Positions 14,470 through 23,120 of a DNA stretch of 30,792 nt are shown here, one piece after another. Source of the stretch: CAYUYV01 sp964449455 (lineage in GTDB: Bacteria; Pseudomonadota; Alphaproteobacteria; JAJFIK01); contig CAYUYV010000047.1 in NCBI GenBank assembly GCA_964449455.1, positions 1-30,792 of the forward strand, given 5' to 3'. The notes under the pieces are model-generated. The model saw only the letters and a program-made list of their open reading frames with translations, did no database searches and was not told the DNA's origin. The stretch's first letter is position 1. The number at the start of each line of letters is the position of its first letter. A program made the position numbers and the translations under genes.

Positions 14470-17400
14470 TTACTTGCCGACCTTTGTCGGCAGCGCCGGT
14501 GCCTTTTTCAGGTCGACGGGCTTGTAGGCCTCAAGCTGCTTCATGATTTCGGCAATTGCCGCATCAAGCTGGCTGTCCTGCCCCTTATTCACGCCGATCG
14601 GATCGAGGGCCACCTCAATGTCAGGCGCGACACCCTCATTCTCGATGCGCCATTCCCCTTTCGGATTGTAGAAACGGAAATAGGGAACGACCAGACGGCC
14701 GCCATCGATAAACGCCGGATTGACCGCAATCCCGATAAGGCCGCCCCAGGTGCGGGTGCCAATGAGGGTCCCAAGCTCCATGGCGCTGAAGGCATAGGGC
14801 AGGAAGTCACCGCCAGACCCTGCATCCTGGTCGATCAGCATGACCTTCGGCCCGTAAATGGCACCGCCCGGCGTGTTGAAGATCATGCCGTCCCGGTCCC
14901 TCCAGCCCGACAAATAGGTCCGGCTGAGCACATCCGTGATGTAGTTCGCAGCCTGACCACCGCCATTGCTGCGTTCGTCGAGGATGATGGCTTCCCGGTC
15001 GGCCTGGGCGAAGAAGAACCGGTTGAAGAAGCGATATCCGGCACCACCCGTGTTCGGCAGATAGGCATACCCCACCTTGCCGCCGGTCTTGCGGTCCACA
15101 TAGTCCCGGTTCCGTTCGATCCAGGCCCAAAGGCGCAGTGCCCCTTCATTGCGGGTCGGCTCCACAATGCGGTCTTTACTGTCCTTGCCGTCGGGTGTGG
15201 CACTGACGGTCAGGGTGACCTGCTCGCCCACGGTGCCTTCCATGGCCTGGTAGATATTGTCCGCCCCCGTCAGGGACCGACCATTCACCGCCAGGATATA
15301 ATCGCCTTCCTTGACGCCGATGCCAGGGGCGGCCAACGGTGCTTTCAGGAACGGGTTCCAGTTCTCACCTGTGAAGATCGTCTTGATGCGGTATTTGCCG
15401 TTCTCGACCCGCAGATCCGCGCCAAGGAGACCGACGGGCACGGCGTCTTCTTCATGGACGTCACCGCCGCCCAGGCGGTTATGGCCGACTTGCATTTCCG
15501 CGATCATCTGGACCATGAGATGGTTCAGATCCTCCCGCCGCCCCACATGGGCCAGCAGCGGCTTGTAGCGGTCATGCACCGCTTGCCAATCCAGGCCATG
15601 CATGTTTTCGGCATAGAAGAACTGCTCTTCCATCCGCCAGGCGTCATAGAAGATCTGCGCCCATTCCGCACGCGGATCGACATAGGTCTTCATGTCTTTG
15701 GTGTTCAGAGGCTTGAGTTTGATATTGGCACCGGTTTTGCCAACCATCAGGCCTCTCGCCCCCTTGCGCACGAGCACATGGGATCCGTCATGGGACATGG
15801 CATAGCCCGTGACGCCGCGCTCGATGGTTTTGGTCTCCTGCTCCTTTGGATCAAAGCGCATCAGGCGGAAACCGGCGAAGGGATTGTCGCCCTGACGGAA
15901 GCGCGTGACGCCCGGCTGGGACCGCTGGATGAACAGCAGGCTGCCATCCTTGGCCACGTCAAGGCTGCCATAGTTCCGCTCGGACATGGGCAGGGCCACG
16001 ATGCGATCGGAAAGGCCCTCAAGGTCGATCTTGGTGACGACCTCCTTGTCCTTTTTGCCCTTGCCGTCGCCTTCATGGCCATCGGCTTCGGACTCCGCTT
16101 CTTCGGCTTCCCAATCGGAGTAGTCTTCTCCTTCACCCTCTTCGGAGTCCTCTTCGAGGCCGATGCGGGCTTTCTTCTCCTCGTCCTCTTCGCCTTTTTC
16201 CTCCTCGACGGACTCATCGCCGGGCTTGGGCAACAGAGGTGATTTTCCATCAGCCGCCAGAACAGCCACATAGATGCCGGCACGCAGCGGACGTTCCTGG
16301 CTCGACATGTCGAGGCCAACAAGGCGCGGGCCGGAATTGGTCGAGGCCGTGAAATAGAGATATTTCCCGTCCTTGCTGAAAGCCGGCGATCCGATGTCGC
16401 CCATGCCATCGGAGACACGGGTCGATGTTCCGTCCTCCACATTATAGAGCATCAGGTCGCTGTAGAAATTCGCGCGGGTCTTCACATAGGCGATCCAGCC
16501 TCCGTCCGGCGACATGTTGGCGCTAAAGTCACCGCGGCGGTCAGCCGTTGCAATCTTGGTTTTCTTGCCCGTGTCAGCATCGATCGTGAAAAGGGACAGG
16601 TGATTGTCCTGATAAAGGATGTGCTGGCCCTTGCCGCCCCACTGGAGGAGGGTGTAGTAATCTGGACCAAGATCATAGGCCTTCTGCTCAGCCTTACCGG
16701 TCTGGTCCGTGATGACCAGGCGATGCTTGCCGCCCTTATCGGACAGATAGGCAATCGAGCCGCCCTTCGGCGACCACAGACCCGAGAACTCCCGGACACC
16801 ATCCGTCTGCGTCAGATTACGCGTGGAGCCGTCCTTCACGGGCACGGTAAACACCTCGCCGCGGGCCGTGATGATCGCCCGCTTGCCGGTCGGGGACATG
16901 GCAATGAACTGAACCGTGTCCGAGGCGTCTTTCCAGGCGGGGCGGAGCTGGGGCAGGTCCGGCTTGATCGAAATCGACAAGGGGGTGACGGTTCCCGTCG
17001 CAGTATTGAGGGATTTGAGACGTCCGCCCACCTCATAAACGATGGTCTCGCCATGGGCATCGGCCGAACGGATGTCCCAGACGGTTTCTTCGGTCACCCT
17101 GGTGATCGTTCCATCCTCAGGGTCATATTTGAAGACGTTGAAAACCTTGTCGTCCCGGTCGGACAGGAAATAGACAGAGTCACCCACCCACATGGGCTCG
17201 ATATCATTGACACGCGCGCCCGGAATGACGCTGACCGTTTTCTTGGCCGGCGTGTAGAGCGTGATTGAGGGCGTGGTGCCGCCGCGATAGCCCCGCCAGC
17301 CGGCCGAGCCGCCATAAAGGCCCGAATAGGCCGGGGGGAACGCCATATAGGCGAGCTGCTCGCCATCCGCTGACCAGGTACCGCGGAAGACGTTGGCCTC

Positions 17401-17871
17401 CATCACCTTTTCCGGCAGACCGCCCTTGAGATCGGCATGGTAGAGCTGCCCAGAGCGGCCGAACATGCGCTCGCGGGCCGACGAGAAGGCAACCTTCTTG
17501 CCATCATGGCTCCAGCCCGTCGCCGTATCCCGGCCTGGGTGATAGGTCAGGCGCTCGGGCTGCCCACCCTCAACAGCAATGACATAAACGTCCCAGTTGT
17601 CTCCGTAGTCCGCCGTAAAGGCGATCTTGGAGCCATCGGGCGAGAAATAGGGCTCCGTTTCGGACGCCGCGTCAGATGTCAAACGACGGGGCGCGCTGCC
17701 ATCGCGATTGGCGACCCAGATATCACCGGCATAAACAAAGGCCAGATGCTTCTGCGACACCGTCGGCGTTTGCAGCAGCAGCGTTTCTTGTCCATCCGCG
17801 AGCGCCTTGCCCAATGGAAACGCCGCCAGAAGCGCCGCCGCGGCCGTGCTCCGCAACCAATTCCCAGCCAT
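14470..17871 (-). CDS. Tricorn-like S41 serine protease, exported
   Basis: An 1133-residue protease of the Tricorn / C-terminal-processing (S41) group, probably degrading peptides in the periplasm. A signal peptide (MAGNWLRSTAAAALLAAFPLGKALA) is followed by beta-propeller repeats to about residue 535 (repeated SPDGSKIAFTADYG-type blades), a strongly acidic Glu/Asp/Lys insert at about 545-600, then an alpha-helical S41 core domain (DPRAEWAQIFYDAWRMEEQFFYAENMHGLDW, VGHNRLGGGD), a PDZ domain (about 820-915, APGIGVKEGDYILAVNGRSL), and the catalytic fold. The nucleophile is Ser in DAGSGGDFLPY (about 1018); the conserved ENEGVAPD is at about 1077. Start 17871 has GGGAGG 6-7 bases upstream. It is a single transcription unit with its own terminator. 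Family architecture is clear; physiological substrates are not. Confidence 0.92.
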   Translation of the reverse strand: MAGNWLRSTAAAALLAAFPLGKALADGQETLLLQTPTVSQKHLAFVYAGDIWVANRDGSAPRRLTSDAASETEPYFSPDGSKIAFTADYGDNWDVYVIAVEGGQPERLTYHPGRDTATGWSHDGKKVAFSSARERMFGRSGQLYHADLKGGLPEKVMEANVFRGTWSADGEQLAYMAFPPAYSGLYGGSAGWRGYRGGTTPSITLYTPAKKTVSVIPGARVNDIEPMWVGDSVYFLSDRDDKVFNVFKYDPEDGTITRVTEETVWDIRSADAHGETIVYEVGGRLKSLNTATGTVTPLSISIKPDLPQLRPAWKDASDTVQFIAMSPTGKRAIITARGEVFTVPVKDGSTRNLTQTDGVREFSGLWSPKGGSIAYLSDKGGKHRLVITDQTGKAEQKAYDLGPDYYTLLQWGGKGQHILYQDNHLSLFTIDADTGKKTKIATADRRGDFSANMSPDGGWIAYVKTRANFYSDLMLYNVEDGTSTRVSDGMGDIGSPAFSKDGKYLYFTASTNSGPRLVGLDMSSQERPLRAGIYVAVLAADGKSPLLPKPGDESVEEEKGEEDEEKKARIGLEEDSEEGEGEDYSDWEAEEAESEADGHEGDGKGKKDKEVVTKIDLEGLSDRIVALPMSERNYGSLDVAKDGSLLFIQRSQPGVTRFRQGDNPFAGFRLMRFDPKEQETKTIERGVTGYAMSHDGSHVLVRKGARGLMVGKTGANIKLKPLNTKDMKTYVDPRAEWAQIFYDAWRMEEQFFYAENMHGLDWQAVHDRYKPLLAHVGRREDLNHLMVQMIAEMQVGHNRLGGGDVHEEDAVPVGLLGADLRVENGKYRIKTIFTGENWNPFLKAPLAAPGIGVKEGDYILAVNGRSLTGADNIYQAMEGTVGEQVTLTVSATPDGKDSKDRIVEPTRNEGALRLWAWIERNRDYVDRKTGGKVGYAYLPNTGGAGYRFFNRFFFAQADREAIILDERSNGGGQAANYITDVLSRTYLSGWRDRDGMIFNTPGGAIYGPKVMLIDQDAGSGGDFLPYAFSAMELGTLIGTRTWGGLIGIAVNPAFIDGGRLVVPYFRFYNPKGEWRIENEGVAPDIEVALDPIGVNKGQDSQLDAAIAEIMKQLEAYKPVDLKKAPALPTKVGK

Positions 17872-17985
17872 GACTAACCTCCCAATTTGAACCTCCGACC
17901 CCCGGAGATATTTTGGCCCGCCAGCTTACCCTGTCGGCAGCACCGTTAACATCAATGTCGGCTGCGGGCTTTGTCACAGACAACG

Positions 17986-18008
17986 AAAAAGGGAGGCGTC
18001 AGCCTCCC
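17986..18008 (-). terminator. Terminator of the extracellular nuclease gene
   Basis: On the minus strand GGGAGGC-TGAC-GCCTCCC forms a perfect 7-bp stem (17991-17997 with 18002-18008) followed by five T. It lies 46 bp beyond the nuclease stop codon. Confidence 0.85.
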
Positions 18009-18054
18009 ATTCCCGTCGCTCTTTGACCGATACCGCTTCACACATGCACAGCGG

Positions 18055-21000
18055 TCACGCAAAGGTGAACATGTCCGTGTCCATCAGGAGCAGATCCTCG
18101 ACAGCGACGAACTCAAGCTCATCGCCCTCCAGAACCGGTGCCAGGGCGTTGCCGCCGGCAACCGCCACGACCTCGGAGGGCTCCGTTTCAGCCGGGCTTT
18201 CAGACGACGCCGAGGCGAAGGTGAACATGTCGGCATCGTTGTCCAGATCATCCAGGGGATCGCGGTCGACAAAGCCGATGCTCAGAAGATCCGCATCAAA
18301 ACCAGCGCCCTGAACCTGAACATTGACGTTCAGGGTGGTCCCGACCTCCCGCGTGCGCACAAAGCCCACATCCTCCGTTGAGAAGGTGCCGGTGTCCCGA
18401 TCAAATTCGATGGGTGCACTGAAACCATTCAGCCAGCCGGCCGAGAAGCTTGCGCCTTCAACATTGTAGTCGATGTCGAGGGTGAAGCGCTCCACCGAGT
18501 CACCCTTGATCACATCGTCCGTGAGGGTCACTTCAAGACTCACATTGAAGCCGCCGGTGCCGCGCTGCTCGCTGAACCAGTCATTGACCCGGAGCACTTC
18601 AAAGTCCGGCTCCGGCGCAGTGAGGTTCAGGCCGAGAATCAACGGGTCGTGGTCGGACGAACGGAATGGATCCGGGGCAAAGAAGTCATCGATCTGGCTC
18701 TGGGGCTTGAACTCGAGATTGTAGTCGAGGGCTGAAGCTTCATCCGCATTGATGTGCCATTCAGCTGCACCGGTGACCTGGGACGCCAGCGTGCTGTTCG
18801 CCAGTGCGTAGTCGAGCGCACCAAAGGTCTGGGCCTGGGGCGCCAGATCAAGATCAACCGGGAAGCCGAAGCTATAGGGGAACTCGCCTTCCGGGAGGAA
18901 TTCCTCCACGAGGTCGTCATAGCCCTCATCCTTCAGGAAGGTGATCGGATCTTCCATGGCATAGGCATTGAGGTCGCCCAGGATCAGGAAATCGTCGTCG
19001 CCCGAACCGGTGGGGTCGGTGTCCAGCCAAGCGTCAAGGGCAATGGCGGCCTGGAGGCGGGCCTCATTGTTGTTGCCCGTGCCGTCGCCGATGCCCGTAT
19101 TGTTCCCAAACGGACTGATCGAACCCTTCGACTTGAAGTGGTTGACGGCGACCGTGAAGGTTCCGCCGCCTTCAATATCCTCGAAAGTGGCGGCGAGCGG
19201 CGCGCGGCTGGTGCCCGAGCCGTCGAACACCGGATTGCCAAAGTCGAGCCCCAGCGCGGCAAGATCAGCATCTGTCAGGATCTCAACGGTCGTGCCGTGC
19301 GCGATGCGCACCGCATCCGCATCATAGATCAGGCCCACGGCAATGGCGTCCGTGCCAACAAAGGGAACGCCGGGATCGACATAGGCGTAGTTGGTTCCCG
19401 TCGCCGCGCTGAGCGCCTCAACGAGGGTGTCGATGGCATACAAGCCGTCCCCGTTCTGGTCGCCGCTAAATTCGTTTTCGAGTTCGATGAGGCCAACCAC
19501 ATCCGCGTCGACTTCGGAGAGCGTTGCAATCAGCTTGCTGAGCTGGCGCTCGAACTCCACAAGGTCGGGCACATAATCCGGATCGCCGGGCTCAAGCCCC
19601 TCGCCGTCAAAATTCCGGTCATTGGCACCGCGCGGCTCCAGATTGTTCGGACCGGCACTCTGCGGATTGTTGTTTTGCGACCGCTCGTCATCCAGCGTGG
19701 TGAAGAAGTTCAGCACATTGAATGCTGCCACCGTGACCGAGCCGCCGACCTCAGGTGCGGTGTCTTCGCGCGGGTTGGTGTCGACAAAGGCCGGCGTTTC
19801 GGTCGGGATGAGGCGGTAGGTCTCGTCGCCGAAGCCGCCGGAGCCCCGGGAGAACCGCAGCACACCCGTGAGGCCCTCCACCGTGTCGCCGGCGCTCAAG
19901 GCATCACCGGCGTCGAACTGGCCCGGGATATTGCCGCTCTCGCCGGCAATCTCGAAGGGGATCGTGGCCGGGTTCTGGACCGTGGAACCATCGTCCAGGA
20001 CGAGGGTTTGTCTCACCTGCTGGTCGATAAAGGCGGAGAAGCCTTCGACGCTCGGCGCGTTGGCCTGGGTGTAGACCTCCGTGAAACCGCCGGCATTCAA
20101 CCCGATATCGCCAAAGCGGCCGAGGGTGAAAAGGTCGCTAACCGTCATCTCCTGGGGCACATTGATCAGCATGCCCTCATAGGCCTCAAGGTCAGCGATA
20201 CGCTCGCCGTCGGAGTTGGTCGTGATCCCGGCCACCGGGAAGACGATTTCGGCCGCTGTCGGCAGGGCATTTTCGCTGCTGACCAGCTCGACCGCCGTGA
20301 CGCTGGAGATCTGGGTCTCACCGAAAAACTCGTTGACGGTGCCGGTCACACGGACCAGGTCGCCCACGGAAACATCCGCGCTGCTGAACACGAAAATGCC
20401 TTCCGAAGTCAGATCATTCTCGTCGCTGTCGACATCTTCTTCCTGGATGAAGAAGCCACGCAGATTGCCATCGCCCACATTGTTGACCGAGGTCACCACG
20501 GCCTCAACGAGGACAGTCGCGCCCACCAGGGTGCTGGTGCGTCCTTCCCCTTGGATCTCTGAGATGAGCCGCGGCTCCGGACTGACCACATCGCCCGTGC
20601 CGGCCGTGGGCGTGTAAGCCGCGTTTGAGGAGAAGGAATGGAGCTCGAAGTCACCGCTGCCTTCAGGATCCCGGAAACCGCCGGGGGCCAGAAAGATTCC
20701 ATCAGGGCCAAGCACATTCGCCGAATAGATGATCGGGTTGTCGTCATCAATGAGAGCAACGCTGTCAATGATCTCTGTCCACAGAGGATTATCAATGACG
20801 CCGTCATTGTCGCTGTCGATGTCGTCACCATCAGCGCCCGACAGGTCCCGGACCAGAAGATAAGTCTGGGAGGCATTGGTCAATGTGTTGTTGGCGAACT
20901 GAAGATTGCCGACGACCCCAAGGGCGCTCTCGGCGACAGGGCTTGCAGCCAGGAAAAAGCCATTATCGCCGATCGAGAAGCCGCTCAGGTCGATGACAGT

Positions 21001-22869
21001 GTCAATTTCGCCGCCGCTGCGCACTTCGACGAGGGACACACCATCAAGGCTGGTGCCCGCTTCCGCAATCAGCTCGACGAATTCCTGGTCATCCCCCGTT
21101 GTCGACACGACGATTTCGTTGATCAGCAGAGGCTGGACCGGGAACACGCCAGCCGTCGGCGTGTAGGCGTCGTTTGACGAGAATTCGTGGATCTGGAAGG
21201 CGCCGGTTATGTCCGGTGCGCGGAACGCGCCGGGTGCCAGGAACGGGCCGTCCGGACCCACGACATTGGCGCTGTAGACGAGCGGATTGTCGTCATCGAT
21301 CAACGCAATGTCATCGACGATGGCCGTCCAAGGTGTCGCGTCGATCGTTCCGTCATTGTCCGTGTCAATATCGTCTCCCGACATGCCCGAAAAGCCTTCG
21401 ACCAGCAGATAGGTCTGGGAGGCATTGGTGAAGGTGTTGTTGTTGATCTGGAAATTGCCGATGACACCCAGCTGCGCTTCGGCTTCCGGGCTGGTGCCCA
21501 GCAGGAAGCCATTCTCGCCAAGGCTCAAGCCCGTCAGATCAATAATGGTATCGATTTCGCCGCCATTGCGCACTTCAAGAAGGCTGAGCCCGTCAAAGGA
21601 CTCTCCAGGCGTTCCGGCGAACTCGATAAATTCCCGGTCATCGCCGGAGGTGGAGACCACAATTTCATTGATGACGATGTCCGGACCGGACGACGCGACT
21701 GTGCCTGCCGTCGGGGTGTAGAGATCCGTGCTGGAGAAATCGTGGATCTGGAACGGGCCGGTCCCCTCCGGATCCCGGAATCCGCCAGGGGCGAGGAAGC
21801 TGCCGTCCGGACCAACCACATCCTCAGAATAGACCAGGGGATTATCGTTATCGATGAATGCGACGCTGTCGGAGATTGCTGTCCACAGGATGGTATCCAC
21901 CACACCGTCATTGTCCGTGTCGATATCGTCTCCGGACATGCCCGAAAAGCCTTCGACCAGCAGATAGGTCTGGGAGGCATTGGTGAAGGTGTTGTTGTTG
22001 ATCTGGAAGTTGCCCGTCACACCCAGAACGCTTTCGGCGACCGGGCTGGTGCCGAGCAGAAAGCCGTTATCGCCAATGGTCAGGCCGGCAAGATCAAGAA
22101 CCGTGTCGATCTGACCGCCATTACGCACTTCCAGAAGGGAAAAGCCGTCCAGGGACTGGCCCGGTGTGCCGACAAACTCAACAAATTCGCGGTCATCGCC
22201 GGTGGTGCTCACCACCATTTCGTTGATGATGACGTCACCGGTTTCGGAGGGCGTGCCGCCGGTGACCGTGAAGGATCCGCCGGGCACGGTGATCGGCTCG
22301 TCTTGGCCAACCAGGGGGCTGTTGCTACCGGTCCAGTTGGCCGCATTGGCAATCGCCGCGAGCAGTTCTTCGCGGGTGCCGGTGGTTACCGACCCTGTAT
22401 AGCTTGAATTATCAAATTCGCTTTCAGCGCCGGCGGCTGCGCCAACGGCCACGGCGGTCATGCCGACGACAAGGCCCGGCGGCAGAGCGGACTGGTTGGC
22501 ATCATCCGCGCCTGTTTGGAATTGAGTCGAATTCGTCTGAACCGCAAACAAGAAGGTTGGGTTTGCGGTTGTGCCTTGATAGGCAAAAACCTGATCTCCA
22601 GAGGTCGCAAGCGCAAAGCCAGGATCGACTTCCGTGAAGGCACCACTGATACCGGTGAAGGCAATGATGGTCCCGGCAGGCACCAGATCCGGCGCTGTCC
22701 AGGCCACGATTCCTTCATTCAGACGGAAGGTCCCATCATCGAACACGCCATTGTCGGTGAAGAAAATCTGCTCTCCAGCCGGAATATCCGTAAGCGCCAC
22801 AAAACTGAACGCATCCGGCGTGTCCGACTGCACCCCGATGATCGCGATATCGCCCGCCTGAAGTGTCAT
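18055..22869 (-). CDS. ExeM/NucH-type extracellular endonuclease, probable type I secretion substrate
   Basis: A 1604-residue acidic, Cys-poor protein. In order: an N-terminal beta domain (AGDIAIIGVQSDTPDAFSFVALTDIPAGEQIFFTDNG), three tandem lamin-tail-like domains (about 210-395, 395-577, 577-760), a YhcR-type OB fold (about 763-873, LISEIQGEGRTSTLVGATVLVEAVVT), and an endonuclease/exonuclease/phosphatase domain (about 1043-1412) with VAAFNVLNFF, GLIELEN, VNHFKSKGS, LGDLNAY and SDHDPLI as metal and catalytic motifs. A C-terminal beta region ends in DTDMFTFA. There is no N-terminal signal peptide; acidic repeats, DxDNDG calcium loops and a short hydrophobic C-terminus suggest type I secretion. 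Such nucleases degrade extracellular DNA for biofilm turnover or nutrient use. The ATG at 22869 has GGAAGGG upstream. No ABC secretion genes are in the window. A Pho-box-like site lies upstream. Confidence 0.88.
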   Translation of the reverse strand: MTLQAGDIAIIGVQSDTPDAFSFVALTDIPAGEQIFFTDNGVFDDGTFRLNEGIVAWTAPDLVPAGTIIAFTGISGAFTEVDPGFALATSGDQVFAYQGTTANPTFLFAVQTNSTQFQTGADDANQSALPPGLVVGMTAVAVGAAAGAESEFDNSSYTGSVTTGTREELLAAIANAANWTGSNSPLVGQDEPITVPGGSFTVTGGTPSETGDVIINEMVVSTTGDDREFVEFVGTPGQSLDGFSLLEVRNGGQIDTVLDLAGLTIGDNGFLLGTSPVAESVLGVTGNFQINNNTFTNASQTYLLVEGFSGMSGDDIDTDNDGVVDTILWTAISDSVAFIDNDNPLVYSEDVVGPDGSFLAPGGFRDPEGTGPFQIHDFSSTDLYTPTAGTVASSGPDIVINEIVVSTSGDDREFIEFAGTPGESFDGLSLLEVRNGGEIDTIIDLTGLSLGENGFLLGTSPEAEAQLGVIGNFQINNNTFTNASQTYLLVEGFSGMSGDDIDTDNDGTIDATPWTAIVDDIALIDDDNPLVYSANVVGPDGPFLAPGAFRAPDITGAFQIHEFSSNDAYTPTAGVFPVQPLLINEIVVSTTGDDQEFVELIAEAGTSLDGVSLVEVRSGGEIDTVIDLSGFSIGDNGFFLAASPVAESALGVVGNLQFANNTLTNASQTYLLVRDLSGADGDDIDSDNDGVIDNPLWTEIIDSVALIDDDNPIIYSANVLGPDGIFLAPGGFRDPEGSGDFELHSFSSNAAYTPTAGTGDVVSPEPRLISEIQGEGRTSTLVGATVLVEAVVTSVNNVGDGNLRGFFIQEEDVDSDENDLTSEGIFVFSSADVSVGDLVRVTGTVNEFFGETQISSVTAVELVSSENALPTAAEIVFPVAGITTNSDGERIADLEAYEGMLINVPQEMTVSDLFTLGRFGDIGLNAGGFTEVYTQANAPSVEGFSAFIDQQVRQTLVLDDGSTVQNPATIPFEIAGESGNIPGQFDAGDALSAGDTVEGLTGVLRFSRGSGGFGDETYRLIPTETPAFVDTNPREDTAPEVGGSVTVAAFNVLNFFTTLDDERSQNNNPQSAGPNNLEPRGANDRNFDGEGLEPGDPDYVPDLVEFERQLSKLIATLSEVDADVVGLIELENEFSGDQNGDGLYAIDTLVEALSAATGTNYAYVDPGVPFVGTDAIAVGLIYDADAVRIAHGTTVEILTDADLAALGLDFGNPVFDGSGTSRAPLAATFEDIEGGGTFTVAVNHFKSKGSISPFGNNTGIGDGTGNNNEARLQAAIALDAWLDTDPTGSGDDDFLILGDLNAYAMEDPITFLKDEGYDDLVEEFLPEGEFPYSFGFPVDLDLAPQAQTFGALDYALANSTLASQVTGAAEWHINADEASALDYNLEFKPQSQIDDFFAPDPFRSSDHDPLILGLNLTAPEPDFEVLRVNDWFSEQRGTGGFNVSLEVTLTDDVIKGDSVERFTLDIDYNVEGASFSAGWLNGFSAPIEFDRDTGTFSTEDVGFVRTREVGTTLNVNVQVQGAGFDADLLSIGFVDRDPLDDLDNDADMFTFASASSESPAETEPSEVVAVAGGNALAPVLEGDELEFVAVEDLLLMDTDMFTFA
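20600..22238 (-). repeat. Three tandem ~185-residue repeats within the nuclease gene
   Basis: Each copy runs from (D/P)xxINEMVVSTTGDDREFVEF to FSSxxxYTPTAG and carries GDDIDTDNDGVVD-type loops. The starts are about 555 bp apart on the DNA (22238, 21682, 21137). Copies 1 and 2 are almost identical over 108 bp (21907-22014 against 21352-21459, three differences); copy 3 is more diverged. Confidence 0.9.
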
Positions 22870-23014
22870 AGCCCGCCCTTCCAGAATGATGAGAATTTTG
22901 CCTTGAGATGGGCGCGCACCACAACCAGCGCGTGTCGCCTTTCGGGAATTGAAGACACGTCGGCTGGGCGAAGGCCCTCAAAACGAACCAACGTTAACGA
23001 AATACGCCCGTTAT

Positions 23015-23032
23015 GTGACAGCGGGATAACAA
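23015..23032 (-). promoter_or_regulatory. Pho-box-like direct repeat upstream of the nuclease
   Basis: On the minus strand TTGTTAT-CCCG-CTGTCAC matches the PhoB box layout of two 7-mers CTGTCAT/C with a 4-bp spacer. The second half is perfect, the first 5 of 7. It lies about 146 bp before the nuclease ATG, so a long leader would be needed, and the downstream -10 is weak. Confidence 0.35.
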
Positions 23033-23068
23033 CCCGGATTCGGGGCTGTTCTGCGTATCGAGCCCCGT

Positions 23069-23098
23069 CCAACAGTGGCCCAACCAACAGTGGCCCAA
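23069..23098. repeat. 15-bp tandem duplication downstream of GH97
   Basis: CCAACAGTGGCCCAA occurs twice without spacer in the region between the GH97 stop codon and the nuclease promoter. No coding role is seen. Confidence 0.85.
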
Positions 23099-23120
23099 CC
23101 CGGCGTGTCGATCCTGTCGA

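Noticed and set aside
18754..20562. Long plus-strand open frame opposite the nuclease
   Set aside because: Shadow of a well-supported gene; GC-rich codon bias keeps the opposite frame open, and no domain is recognisable.
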